Source: Roseicella aerolata
GTDB taxonomy: Bacteria > Pseudomonadota > Alphaproteobacteria > Acetobacterales > Acetobacteraceae
Length of the DNA stretch: 64,000 bases
NCBI RefSeq assembly: GCF_020523605.1
Contig: NZ_JAJAQI010000015.1
Location: forward strand, 57,904-121,903
Direction of reading: 5' to 3'
The notes under the pieces are model-generated. The model did no database searches. It worked only from the letters and a program-made list of their open reading frames with translations, and was not told the DNA's origin. Shown here in pieces: positions 46,475 through 55,684 of the stretch (position 1 is its first letter; each line of letters opens with the position of its first letter). Both the position numbers and the translations under genes were made by a program.

Positions 46475-47899
46475 TCAACCCGCTTTCGCGGCCTCCCTCT
46501 CCTTCTCGCGCCGCCCCGTCTTGGCGGCGAAAGGCGCGACCAGGTCGGCGATATGCCCGATCTCCGCGAGGCGCAGCCCCTCGAGCGCCACCGGCGCCCG
46601 CCCGCCGCGGGCGAGCCGCCGCGGCAGCACGGCGCCGGCGAAGCCGAGCTTCTGCGCCTCCCGCAGGCGCGCCTCGGCCTGCGCCACCTGGCGGATCTCG
46701 CCGGAAAGGCCGACCTCGCCGAAATAGACCGTCTCCGGGTCGGTCGGCCGGTCGGTCGCGGCCGAGACCAGCGCCGCCGCCACCGCGAGGTCGGCCGCCG
46801 GCTCGGCGATGCGCAGGCCGCCGGCGATGTTCAGGTAGACGTCGTTCATGCCGAGCGTCAGGCCGCAGCGTGCCTCCAGCACCGCCATCAGCATGGCCAG
46901 CCGCCCGGTGTCCCAGCCCACCACCTGCCGGCGCGGGCTGCCGCCGGCGGAAGGAGCGAGCAGCGCCTGCACCTCCACCAGCACCGGCCGCGTGCCCTCG
47001 ATGCCGGCGAAGACCGCGCTGCCCGCGACATTGCCGCGCCGCTCCGCCAGGAACAGGGCCGAGGGGTTCGGCACCTCCACCAGCCCGCCCTCGGTCATCT
47101 CGAAGACGCCGATCTCGTCCGTCGCGCCGAAGCGGTTCTTGACGGCGCGCAGGATGCGGAACTGGTGGCCGCGATCGCCTTCGAAATAGAGCGTGGCATC
47201 CACCATGTGCTCCAGCACGCGGGGTCCGGCCAGCGTCCCTTCCTTCGTCACATGCCCGACCAGGACGAGGGCGAAGCCGCGGGTCTTGGCCAGGCGGATC
47301 AGCTCGGCGGCGCAGGCGCGCACCTGCGCCACCGTCCCCGGCGCGCTGTCGAGCGCATCCAGCCAGAGGGTCTGGATGGAATCGATGACGACCAGCGCGG
47401 CGTCCTTCTCCTCCTCCAGGCTCGCCGCGATGTCGCGCAGCGCGGTGGCGGCGGCGAGTTCCAGCGGCGCCTGCTCCAGCCCGAGGCGCAGCGCGCGGAG
47501 CCGGACCTGCGCCACCGCCTCCTCCCCGCTGATATAGAGGGCGCGGCGGCCAGCCGTCGCGATGCGCGCCGCCGCCTGCAGCAGGATGGTGGACTTGCCG
47601 ATGCCGGGATCGCCGCCGACCAGAACGGCGGAGGCCGGGACCAGCCCGCCGCCCAGCACGCGGTCGAGCTCCGCAAGGCCTGTCGGGATGCGCGGCGGCG
47701 GCGCCGCCTGGCCCTGGAGGCCCACGAATTCCACGCGCCGCCCGCCCGCCGCCCTGGCCGCCGGGCCGGGGCCGCGCGCCGGGGGCGGCGCTTCCTCCTG
47801 CAGGGTGTTCCACTCGCCGCAGGCATCGCAGCGCCCCTGCCATTTCGGGAAGACGGCGCCGCAGGCCTGGCAGACATGGCGGTTGCGGTCCTTGGCCAA
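46475..47899 (-). CDS. radA: DNA repair protein RadA/Sms
   Basis: A RecA-like branch-migration helicase of 474 residues. The zinc finger is Cys10, Cys13, Cys24, Cys27 (VCQACG...CDACG). Walker A is GGDPGIGKST (95-104). The RadA-specific KNRFG lies in VKNRFGATDEIGVFEM. The C-terminal Lon-like domain includes GRLAMLMAVLEARCGLTLG. All hallmarks are intact and the length is normal. Confidence 0.96.
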   Translation of the reverse strand: MAKDRNRHVCQACGAVFPKWQGRCDACGEWNTLQEEAPPPARGPGPAARAAGGRRVEFVGLQGQAAPPPRIPTGLAELDRVLGGGLVPASAVLVGGDPGIGKSTILLQAAARIATAGRRALYISGEEAVAQVRLRALRLGLEQAPLELAAATALRDIAASLEEEKDAALVVIDSIQTLWLDALDSAPGTVAQVRACAAELIRLAKTRGFALVLVGHVTKEGTLAGPRVLEHMVDATLYFEGDRGHQFRILRAVKNRFGATDEIGVFEMTEGGLVEVPNPSALFLAERRGNVAGSAVFAGIEGTRPVLVEVQALLAPSAGGSPRRQVVGWDTGRLAMLMAVLEARCGLTLGMNDVYLNIAGGLRIAEPAADLAVAAALVSAATDRPTDPETVYFGEVGLSGEIRQVAQAEARLREAQKLGFAGAVLPRRLARGGRAPVALEGLRLAEIGHIADLVAPFAAKTGRREKEREAAKAG

Positions 47900-48006
47900 G
47901 CGGCACCCTCCGGGACGAAACGTGAACAGGGGATATAGCGCCGCGGCCGCGCAACGTCACCCGATTCCGCCGCGGCCAGCCCTGGACCGAGGCGCCGGGC
48001 AGACCC

Positions 48007-48594
48007 ATGCTCCTGCCCATGGACACGCATTTTCCCTTCGGCCTCACCGTCTGCGGCATCGAGGAGCTGACCGGCCATTGCGAGACCGGCGTCAGCCATG
48101 TGCTGTCGATCCTCGACCCCGACTGGCCGGTGCCCGAGGCCTTCGGAGCCTTCGGCGAGCACGCCAAGCTGGAGCTCCGCTTCCACGACATCATCGAGGC
48201 GATGCCGGGCATGACCCCGCCGCGGGAGGAGGATGTGGAGGCCATCCTCTCCTTCGGCCGGGACCTGGAGGCCGAGGCGGCCTCCAGGCTGCTGGTGCAT
48301 TGCCATGCCGGCATCTCGCGCTCGACCGCCTCCATGGCGCTGGTCCTGGCCCAGGCCCGGCCGGCGCTGCCGGCCGAGGAGCTGCTGCAGGGCATCCTCG
48401 GCATCCGCGAGAAGGCCTGGCCGAACCTGCGCCTGCTGGAGATGGGGGATGCCATGCTCGGCCGGGGCGGCACGCTGCCGGCGGCGGCGGCGGTGATCTA
48501 CCGGCACCAATTGCGCATCCGGCCGCACCTCGCCGAGATCATGCGCAAGGCCGGCCGGGGGCGGGAGGTGGATGCGGCGGAGGCGCTGGGCTGA
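48007..48594 (+). CDS. Dual-specificity/tyrosine-type protein phosphatase
   Basis: A 195-residue phosphatase with the P-loop HCHAGISRST: nucleophile Cys99 and Arg105 (CX5R). The preceding helix and the Asp-containing region LELRFHDIIEAM fit the DSP/PTP-like fold common in alphaproteobacteria. It has no signal peptide and would act in the cytoplasm. The target is unknown. An ATG four codons in (48019) is an alternative start. It is divergent from radA. An A/B repeat begins 20 nt after its stop. Confidence 0.82.
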   Translation: MLLPMDTHFPFGLTVCGIEELTGHCETGVSHVLSILDPDWPVPEAFGAFGEHAKLELRFHDIIEAMPGMTPPREEDVEAILSFGRDLEAEAASRLLVHCHAGISRSTASMALVLAQARPALPAEELLQGILGIREKAWPNLRLLEMGDAMLGRGGTLPAAAAVIYRHQLRIRPHLAEIMRKAGRGREVDAAEALG

Positions 48595-48614
48595 TAGCCG
48601 GCCCGCATGACGCC

Positions 48615-48719
48615 TAGAGCGGATCGCGGAGGGGCGTGAACGCCCCACGGCATGAATCTGCTCTACAAACGGCGGTCTACAGCGGATTGGCGTTCAGTTT
48701 CGAACGCAATCCGCTGTAG
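48615..48719 (+). repeat. A/B intergenic repeat, locus 5
   Basis: Element A is 48615-48665 (TAGAGCGGATCGCGG ... ATCTGCTCTA), the linker is 11 nt, and element B is 48677-48719 (CTACAGCGGATTGGCGTTC against GAACGCAATCCGCTGTAG). Here the opening TAG is not a stop codon. It is oriented opposite to the repeat at 52588-52794, and the two bracket the accessory block. The remaining bases to 48900 show no gene. Confidence 0.9.
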
Positions 48720-48900
48720 CGCATGACGTCCTGACCTGCGGAGCGGGCCGGGCGCGAAGGCGCGCCGCGGCTCATGCCGCGCAGCCAGGGCCCGGAGGGC
48801 CGCCGGCGTTTGAGGCTCGCAGCCGCCACCGGTGCTTGATGCGGGGCGGTCGGACAGGATGACGGCCGGGCCGGAGCCCGGCCGTGACAGGGCCAGGCCG

Positions 48901-49797
48901 CTACTCCGCCGCCATCGGCAGCTGCTGCTCCAGCGTCGGCGCCACGTCCATCAGCGTCACGCGCCGCATGTCGCGCGGATAGGTGTGGTCGTCATAGGGC
49001 CGGGCACGGTGCATGGTGCAGCGGTTGTCCCACATCACCAGGTCCCATTGCCGCCACGGATGGGCATAGACGAACTGACGCTGGGTCGCGAATTCCGTCA
49101 GGTTGCGGATCAGCATCATCGCCTCGGGCCGCGGCATCCCGAGGATCTGCCCGATATGCGATGACAGATAGATCGAGTGGCGCTGCGAGCCGGGATGCCA
49201 GCGCACCAGGCGCTGCTTCACCGGGGCGAATTTCTGCTTCTCCTCCTCGGTGTAGTCCTCGAAGCCCATCTGCCCGCGCGAGTAGATGAGGCTGTGCTCC
49301 GTGACGAGGTCGCGGACCTGCGCCCTGGTCTTTTCCGGCAAGGCATCCCAGGCGGCGCGCATGTCGGCGAACTCGGTCTCGCCGCCCTCGGGCGGGACCA
49401 CGCGGCCATGCAGCATGGAATACTTGGCCGGCGTCGCCTTGAAACTGCTGTCGGAATGCCAGAGCTGGTTGCCCAGGTTGAACATGCGGCGGCGGTCATC
49501 GGCCGCGAGCAGCTTGCCATCGACATCGAGGTTGGAGATGTCGGCCATCCGGTTGTGCTTCAGCCGGTGCTTGTGCGCGTCCACCGTCGCGCGCGCCTCC
49601 TCCAGCGGGCCGAGCGCCTCGCCGAAGGCCATCTGCTGGTCGTCGTCCAGCCGCTGGTCGCGGAAAACCAGCACCGCGTAGCGGTCCATGGCGCGGTGGA
49701 TCTCGTCGCAGATCTCGGGGCCCGGGGTGGTGCGCAGGTCGAGGCCCGAGACCTCGGCGGCGAAGAGCGGGTGCAGCGGGGTGAGTTGCAGCGGCAT
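48901..49797 (-). CDS. TauD/TfdA-family 2-oxoglutarate dioxygenase, copy 2
   Basis: A 298-residue oxygenase with ligands His114, Asp116 (WHSDSSF) and His263 (MHRARPYD). It shares long blocks with the gene at 38905 (NLGNQLWHSDSSFKATPAKY, EGGETEFADMRAAWD-type segments) but differs between them, so the duplication is old. It belongs to the TfdA-like branch. It is followed upstream by a sugar-type binding protein gene on the same strand (130-nt gap). The substrate is not deducible. Confidence 0.9.
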   Translation of the reverse strand: MPLQLTPLHPLFAAEVSGLDLRTTPGPEICDEIHRAMDRYAVLVFRDQRLDDDQQMAFGEALGPLEEARATVDAHKHRLKHNRMADISNLDVDGKLLAADDRRRMFNLGNQLWHSDSSFKATPAKYSMLHGRVVPPEGGETEFADMRAAWDALPEKTRAQVRDLVTEHSLIYSRGQMGFEDYTEEEKQKFAPVKQRLVRWHPGSQRHSIYLSSHIGQILGMPRPEAMMLIRNLTEFATQRQFVYAHPWRQWDLVMWDNRCTMHRARPYDDHTYPRDMRRVTLMDVAPTLEQQLPMAAE

Positions 49798-49926
49798 GGC
49801 CTGGTCCTCCAGGGCTGATATATTAGCCCCGGCCGGCCCCTGGCGGTCAAGCGACCGTCCGCCTGCGTCGCGGTCTGAATTCCCGGCGGACTGGCCGGCG
49901 CCCCGGGCGGGCGCCGGCTCCGGCGG

Positions 49927-51249
49927 TCAGCTCGCGCGGTAGTAGCGCCGCGCCCGCCGCTCGGCCTCCCGTGCCGCGGCTTCCGGCGTCGCCTGGCCGG
50001 TGGCGACGGCGGCGCACATCTGCACCAGCACGTAATCCGCCGCGACCGCGCCGGAAGCCTGGCTGATCGGCCCCTTGTAACCGCTCCAGAACGGGGTCTC
50101 CATCGTCTCCCGGAAGATCGTGAGCTTGGGGTCGGAGGTCCAGACGCTGCTGGCGCTGTAGGCCTTCAGCGGATGCGCCCAGTAGCCGAGCGAGCCCTGC
50201 ATCCAGGGCTCGTACTGCTCGGATTCCAGCATGAAGGCGATGAAGGCCTTGGCGGCGTTCGGGTAGCGCGTGTGCCGGAAGACCATGGCGTTCATCACCG
50301 TCGCGGTCTGCGGCGGCGCGCTGGCGCGACCCTTCGGCATGAAGGCGTGCTGCGTGTCCTCGGCGATCGCCGCGGTCTTCGGATCGTTCTTCAGGGTGAA
50401 GTAGAGCGAGACGCCATTCGCGGTGAGAAAGATCTCCTGCGCCGAATAGGCCCGGTTGTTCGAGGGATCAAGCCAGGAGAGCGTGCCGGCCACGAAGGTC
50501 GGGTAGAGTTCCTGGAGGTATTTCAGCGCCTCCACCGTCTCCCGGCTGTTGATGGCGACCTTGCCCTCCTCGTCCACCAGATAGGCACCGTGCGACCAGA
50601 GCAGCCACTGCGCGAAATTGTTGCCGTCCCCGACCGCATTGCCCAGGGCGAAGCCGACCGGCTTGTTGTTGCGCTTCAAGGCCTGGCAGAGCCTGAGGAA
50701 GCCCTCATGGTCCTCGGGGATGCGGTCGAAGCCGGCCTCCTTCACCGCCGAGACACGATAGGTGCAGGGCCCGATATTGCCGCCGAAGGGGATGCCCAGC
50801 CAGGCATTGCTGTTGTGCCGCTTGCCGTATCGCTCGGCGAGGGTCATCCAGCCGCCATAGCGCTGCCCGAGATAGTCGGCGACATCGTTCAGCTCGACCA
50901 CCCTGTCGGCATAGATATGCGGGTCGTCGGACCAGCCGATGACGACATCCGGGCCGGTGCCGGTATTCGCCACCACCGCGGTCTGCGGCCGGATGTCCTC
51001 CCAGCCCACGAAATCGACCCGGACGGGGATGTTGAAGCGGTCCTGGAAGCGCTGGGCGTTCTGGCGGAAGATCACCTCGTCCGGCTCGACGAAGCGGGCC
51101 GGGCGGATGACGCGGAGCGTGGCGCCGGCCTCGGGCGTGGCGCGCAGCGGCCCGGCATCGGTGCGCGGGATGCTGCCCTGCGCCATGGCCGGGCCGGCGA
51201 GCGCCGCGGCGCCGAGGCCAAGGGCCGCGCGGCGGGTGACGTCCTGCAT
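49927..51249 (-). CDS. ABC transporter substrate-binding protein (SBP_bac_1)
   Basis: A 440-residue periplasmic receptor of the carbohydrate/oligosaccharide class. It has a Tat-type leader (TRRAALGLGAAALAGPAMAQ) and the pattern VDFVGWEDIRPQTAVVANTG.GPDVVIGW, followed by GSLGYWAHPLKAYSAS near the C-terminus. A strong GGGAGG lies 7 nt before the ATG. No permease or ATPase genes accompany it. It may share a transcript with the dioxygenase gene downstream, which would hint that the ligand is also the oxygenase substrate; this is speculative. Confidence 0.88.
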   Translation of the reverse strand: MQDVTRRAALGLGAAALAGPAMAQGSIPRTDAGPLRATPEAGATLRVIRPARFVEPDEVIFRQNAQRFQDRFNIPVRVDFVGWEDIRPQTAVVANTGTGPDVVIGWSDDPHIYADRVVELNDVADYLGQRYGGWMTLAERYGKRHNSNAWLGIPFGGNIGPCTYRVSAVKEAGFDRIPEDHEGFLRLCQALKRNNKPVGFALGNAVGDGNNFAQWLLWSHGAYLVDEEGKVAINSRETVEALKYLQELYPTFVAGTLSWLDPSNNRAYSAQEIFLTANGVSLYFTLKNDPKTAAIAEDTQHAFMPKGRASAPPQTATVMNAMVFRHTRYPNAAKAFIAFMLESEQYEPWMQGSLGYWAHPLKAYSASSVWTSDPKLTIFRETMETPFWSGYKGPISQASGAVAADYVLVQMCAAVATGQATPEAAAREAERRARRYYRAS

Positions 51250-51514
51250 GGTTGATCCTCCCTGACATGTCCTTGGCCAGGGCGACGCCTGGGCGGCACC
51301 CGGCGAGGAGGAGGATGCGGCCCGTCGCGCAGGCGGGACGAGTCCGGCGGGATGCCCTCGCGATCTCCTGATCCATCGCGCAACCGGCGGCACAGGCGGG
51401 TTCGCCGCGACGCAAGCGCCAGCGGCGGCCGGCATCACGGAACCGCTCGGCCCGGGCGACATTATCCCGCAACGTCACGCCTGATCTCCCCATCCCCCCA
51501 GGGAGGCCTGCCGC

Positions 51515-52519
51515 ATGCGACCGGACCATGGTCGCGCCGCCCTCACGCGGCGCGCTGAGAACACTTGTGCCCACCTGCCGGCGCGCCTCGTCCCGGCCCT
51601 CGCCATGGCGGCGGCGCTGCTTGCCGCACCCTGGCTGATCCCCCCGGCCGAGGCGGCCCGCGGCGGCCCGAAGCCGCGCGCGGAGACGAGCCAGCCGCGC
51701 AAGCCGGCCGCCCAGCCCCGGCCGGCGCGGGAAGCCCGGCCGGCAGCCCGCCAGCCCACTCGCGCCACGCCGGCCCGCAGGGCGAGCAGGCCGGCCGCCG
51801 CGGCGCGTCCGGCCCGCGCCGCGCTGCCCGCCCGTGCCGCGGCGCCTTCCGGCCAGTCGGTCACCGCGGCGATCGACCATGCCAGCCGCGCGACCGGCCT
51901 CGACCCGCTGCTGCTGGTCGCACTCGCCTGGCAGGAGAGCCGCTTCGACCCGCGCGCCCGCAACGGCCGCTCCACGGCGCGCGGCCTGATGCAGTTCACC
52001 GAGGCGACCTGGCTGGAGGTGGTGCGCGATTTCGGCCCGCGGCACGGCCTCGCGCAGCGCGCCGCGCAGCTGCGGACCGATGCGGCGACGGGGGCGATCA
52101 CCACGCGCGACCCGCGCCACCTCAAGCAGATCCTGGATCTGCGGGACAATCCGCGGCTCTCGGCCGTGCTGGCGGCGGAGCGGATCAACCGCGCCCGTGG
52201 CGGGCTGCAGGCGAGCCTCGGCCGCCCGGTCCGGGCGGAGGACCTCTACCTGGTCCACCTGCTCGGCCCGGCCGGGGCGCAGCGCTTCCTGACGGCGCTG
52301 GAGAAGTCACCCTCCCGCCCCGCCGCGGATTTCGTCTCGCGCGACGGCCACGCCATGAACCGGGAGCTCTTCGCCGAGCGCCGCAGCGGCCGGCCGCTCA
52401 GCCTGGCGGAGCTGCATGGCTGGGTCGGGCGGTCCATCGCCGGGCAGCGCGACCTGCACGGGCCGATGCTGGTCTCGCTCGGCGTGCCGCCGGTGCTGGA
52501 ACTGGCGGATGCGCGGTGA
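51515..52519 (+). CDS. SLT-domain lytic transglycosylase-like protein
   Basis: A 334-residue secreted protein. The signal peptide (ALAMAAALLAAPWLIPPAEA) is preceded by a 28-residue leader, so a later start is possible. An 80-residue Pro/Ala/Arg-rich linker then leads to the SLT domain with ALAWQESRFDP (catalytic Glu) and ARGLMQFTEATW. The C-terminal region (EDLYLVHLLGPAGAQRFLTA) resembles the extended domain of flagellar or secretion-associated transglycosylases. The gene is divergent from the binding-protein gene (265-nt gap) and faces the repeat at 52588. Confidence 0.78.
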   Translation: MRPDHGRAALTRRAENTCAHLPARLVPALAMAAALLAAPWLIPPAEAARGGPKPRAETSQPRKPAAQPRPAREARPAARQPTRATPARRASRPAAAARPARAALPARAAAPSGQSVTAAIDHASRATGLDPLLLVALAWQESRFDPRARNGRSTARGLMQFTEATWLEVVRDFGPRHGLAQRAAQLRTDAATGAITTRDPRHLKQILDLRDNPRLSAVLAAERINRARGGLQASLGRPVRAEDLYLVHLLGPAGAQRFLTALEKSPSRPAADFVSRDGHAMNRELFAERRSGRPLSLAELHGWVGRSIAGQRDLHGPMLVSLGVPPVLELADAR

Positions 52520-52587
52520 CGGGGCCGCGGCCGGCCGGGTGTCTCAGGCCAGGATGATGCCGCCCGCCCTCGGGACATGCAGGCCCG

Positions 52588-52794
52588 CTGCGGCGAAATG
52601 CGTTCCTTCCTGAACGTCCATCCGCTGTAGCTCCTTGTTTTTCGAGCCGATTCAGGCGCCCGGGCGTTCACGCCCCTCCGCGGTCCGCCCTACAGCGGAT
52701 TGCGTTCAAAGCTGAACGCCAATCCGCTGTAGACCGCTGTTTGTAGAGTAGATTCACGCTGCGGGGCGTTCATGCCCCTCCGCGATCTGCTTCA
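52588..52794 (-). repeat. A/B repeat array, locus 6 (A-B-A'-B')
   Basis: On the minus strand: A 52794-52744, an 11-nt linker, B 52732-52690, A' 52692-52643 and a decayed B' 52630-52588. The unit length is 102 nt. The first triplet of A is TGA rather than TAG and is the mlaF stop codon. The inner hairpin of A is GGGGCATGAACGCCCC. Confidence 0.9.
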
Positions 52795-53619
52795 GCGCCG
52801 CAGTTCCATCTGGATCGGCCCCTCCCGCTCGCCATTGGCGAACTGGTCCACCAGCGCATGGCCGGTATGGCCCAGGCTGGCGGCCGGGCCGCTCCAGACG
52901 ATCCGGCCCTTGTGCAGCATCGCCGCCGTGTCGCCGATGCGCCGGGCGCTCGCCATGTCATGGGTGATGGAGACGGCCGTGGCGCCGAGGCGCTTCACGC
53001 AGTCCACGATCAGCCCGTCGATGACCGCGCCCATGATGGGGTCGAGGCCGGTGGTCGGCTCGTCGAAGAAGATGATGTCGGGCTGCGCCGCGATGGCCCG
53101 CGCCAGCGCCACCCGCTTCTGCATGCCGCCCGAGAGCTCGGCCGGGGAGAGGTCGCCGACCGAGCCGGCGAGGCCGACCTGCGCCAGCACCTCGGCCGCC
53201 TTGTCGCGTGCCTTCGCGCGGGTAACCCGCCCCTGCGCCAGCAGCTTGAAGCAGACATTCTCCCAGACCGGCAGGCTGTCGAAGAGGGCACCGTTCTGGA
53301 ACAGCATGCCGATGCGGTCGGCCACCGCCTCCCGCTCCCGCCGGCTCATCTGCGTCACGTCGCGGCCGTCGATCTCGATCACGCCCTCATCCGGCTCGAT
53401 CAGGCCGAGGACGCATTTGATGGTCACCGACTTGCCGCTGCCGGAGCCACCCAGGATCACCAGGGAATGGCCGGCCGCGACATCCAGGTCCACGCCGTCC
53501 AGCACCTGCTTCGGGCCGAAGGCCTTGCGCACGCCGCGCATGCGGATCTTCGGGACCGCCTGGGGGCCGCCATGGGCGGCGCCGGCGGCCAGGGTCGCCT
53601 GCTCCACCATGTCCCTCAT
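52792..53619 (-). CDS. mlaF: Phospholipid transport ATP-binding protein MlaF
   Basis: ATPase of the Mla-type ABC system that moves phospholipids between the membranes, 275 residues. Walker A is GGSGSGKS near 57-64, the signature is LSGGMQKRVALARAI and Walker B is DIIFFDEPTTGLDP. The family-typical LFQNGALFDSLPVWENV is present. The start overlaps the mlaE stop by ATGA. The usual mlaD gene does not follow; instead the stop codon runs into an A/B repeat and the next gene is convergent. Confidence 0.93.
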   Translation of the reverse strand: MRDMVEQATLAAGAAHGGPQAVPKIRMRGVRKAFGPKQVLDGVDLDVAAGHSLVILGGSGSGKSVTIKCVLGLIEPDEGVIEIDGRDVTQMSRREREAVADRIGMLFQNGALFDSLPVWENVCFKLLAQGRVTRAKARDKAAEVLAQVGLAGSVGDLSPAELSGGMQKRVALARAIAAQPDIIFFDEPTTGLDPIMGAVIDGLIVDCVKRLGATAVSITHDMASARRIGDTAAMLHKGRIVWSGPAASLGHTGHALVDQFANGEREGPIQMELRR

Positions 53620-54404
53620 TGCGCGAAGAAGATCTCGGTCAGCACGTAGTCGAGCGCCAGGATGAGGATGGAGGATGCCACCACCGCCGTGGTGGTGGTC
53701 CGGCCCACGCCCTGTGCGCCACCCTTCGAGGTATAGCCGCACCAGGTGCCCATCAGCGCGATGATGAAGCCGAAGACGGCCGCCTTCACCAGGCCGGAGA
53801 CCACGTCCTGCACCTGCAGGTAGTCGAAGGTCGCATCGAGATAGGCGTAGGAGAGGAAGCCGAGCTTGTAGGTGCCGATCAGCCAGCCGCCCATGACGCC
53901 GAGGATGTCGGCCACCAGCACCAGCAGCGGCAGCGCGATCGTCGCCGCCAGCAGGCGCGGCGCGACCAGGTACTTCATGGGGTTGGTCGAGAGCGTGGTC
54001 AGCGCGTCGATCTGGTCCGTCACGCGCATGGTGCCGATCTCGGCGGCGAAGCTCGCGCCGATGCGGCCGGCGACCATCAGCCCGGCCAGGACCGGGCCCA
54101 ACTCGCGGGTGATGGAGATCACCACCACGCTGGCGATGGCGCTCTGCGCGTTGAAGCGGGCGAAGCCGGTATAGCTCTGCAGCGCCAGCACCATGCCGGT
54201 GAAGACCGCGGTCAGCGCCACCACGGGCAGGGAGAACCAGCCGACCTGGACGAAGGCGCGCCAGAAATGCCGCCAGTAGAAGGGCGGGCGGAAGAGGTGG
54301 CTGATCGCCTCCAGCGCGAAGAGCGCGACGCCGCCCACCTCCCGGCAGCCAGCGAGCGTGAGACGGCCGAGCGCCGCCAGCGGATCGAGGATGAGCGCGG
54401 CCAT
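53616..54404 (-). CDS. mlaE: Phospholipid transport permease MlaE
   Basis: A 262-residue permease with about five helices. The MlaE family core is ITRELGPVLAGLMVAGRIGASFAAEIGTM followed by TDQIDALTTLSTNPMKYLVAPRLLA. The C-terminal GYTSKGGAQGVGRTTTTAVV is equally typical. Its ATG overlaps the alr stop codon (TGATG) and its stop overlaps the mlaF start, so alr-mlaE-mlaF is a tightly coupled unit. Confidence 0.94.
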   Translation of the reverse strand: MAALILDPLAALGRLTLAGCREVGGVALFALEAISHLFRPPFYWRHFWRAFVQVGWFSLPVVALTAVFTGMVLALQSYTGFARFNAQSAIASVVVISITRELGPVLAGLMVAGRIGASFAAEIGTMRVTDQIDALTTLSTNPMKYLVAPRLLAATIALPLLVLVADILGVMGGWLIGTYKLGFLSYAYLDATFDYLQVQDVVSGLVKAAVFGFIIALMGTWCGYTSKGGAQGVGRTTTTAVVASSILILALDYVLTEIFFAQ

Positions 54405-55474
54405 CAGGCGGTGCGGATCTCGCGGCGGTAGCGGGCGCCGAGGGAGGTCAGGATCTCGTAGCCGATGGTGCCGGCGCGCTCCGCCACCTCGTCCGGCGTG
54501 TTGCCGGGACCGATCAGTTCCACCAGGTCGCCGGGCGCGACGCCGGGCACATCGGTGACGTCGAAGGTGATGAGATCCATGGACACCCGGCCGACCAGGG
54601 GCACGGGCCGCCCGGCGAGGATGCCGGCAGCCCGCCCTGACAGGGATCGAAGGTAGCCATCGGCATATCCCGCGGCAACGGTGGCGATCCGCGTGGGCCG
54701 CGGCGCGGCCCAGGAAGCGCCATAGCCGACGGTGGTGCCCCGGGGGATCTCCCGCAGTTGCAGGATCGGGGCGGCCAGCCTCACCGCCTGCCGCATCGAG
54801 TTGGGCCGGCCGGGGGTCGGGTTGATGCCATAGAGCGCGCAGCCCGGCCGGGCAAGGTCGGAGGCGAAATCCGGCCCGAGGAACATGCCCGAGGAGTTGG
54901 CGAAGCTCGCCGGCATGGCGGGCAGCCGGGCGCGGGCGGCGGCGAAGCGGGCGGCCTGGTCTCTGTTCAGCGGATGCTCCGGCTCATCGGCACAGGCGAG
55001 ATGGGTCATGACGTAGCGGAGATCGAGGCCGGCGAGCCGGGACGGGTCCGCCGCCAGAGCCTCCACCTCCGCGGGCGCGAGGCCGAGCCGCGCCATGCCG
55101 GTATCGACGTGCAGCAGGGCCGGGAGTTGCCGCCCGGCCGCGCGCGCCGCCGCCGACCAGGCGGCGATATCCGGCAGGCCGTTCAGCACGGGCAGCAGCG
55201 CGGCGTCCTCATCCGCGCCGGGGGCGAAGCCGTTCAGCACGGCGATCAACGGGCCGGGGCCGATGGCGGCGCGCAGCGCCACCCCTTCGGCCAGATGGGC
55301 CACGAAGAAATGCCGGCAGCCGGCCGCCAGCAGGGCGCCCGCGACCGGCGCGGCGCCGAGGCCATAGCCATCCGCCTTCACCACCCCCGCCACCGCGCCC
55401 GGCGCGGCGCGGTCCCGCAACAGGCGCCAGTTCCCGGCCACGGCGCCGAGATCGACGGTCAGCACCGCCTGCAT
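54404..55474 (-). CDS. alr: Alanine racemase
   Basis: PLP enzyme of 356 residues that makes D-alanine for peptidoglycan. The PLP Lys33 is in VVKADGYGLG, the second catalytic base Tyr251 is in GYGASW, and the motif CALYGINP is conserved. The start MQAVLTVDLGAV has GAGGCG just upstream and matches the family N-terminus. An open frame extends further upstream but lacks family sequence. Translational coupling to mlaE links cell-wall precursor supply with lipid transport. Confidence 0.95.
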   Translation of the reverse strand: MQAVLTVDLGAVAGNWRLLRDRAAPGAVAGVVKADGYGLGAAPVAGALLAAGCRHFFVAHLAEGVALRAAIGPGPLIAVLNGFAPGADEDAALLPVLNGLPDIAAWSAAARAAGRQLPALLHVDTGMARLGLAPAEVEALAADPSRLAGLDLRYVMTHLACADEPEHPLNRDQAARFAAARARLPAMPASFANSSGMFLGPDFASDLARPGCALYGINPTPGRPNSMRQAVRLAAPILQLREIPRGTTVGYGASWAAPRPTRIATVAAGYADGYLRSLSGRAAGILAGRPVPLVGRVSMDLITFDVTDVPGVAPGDLVELIGPGNTPDEVAERAGTIGYEILTSLGARYRREIRTA

Positions 55475-55684
55475 CGCCTCACCCCGGTCTGTTCGGCATG
55501 GGCATGGACCCTGAGCCGGCCGGGGGCAAGCCCCATGCTGCACTGCAACCGTCCCCTGACCCGGGCGTTGGGGAGCCTGGCCGCACAATCGACAAGCATT
55601 CTGTTGCGCAGCCCAGCCCCACAATCAGGATCTTGACGCCCGCTGCGGGGTGGCTGCCGGCATTGGACAGGAAGGAATCAGAGC

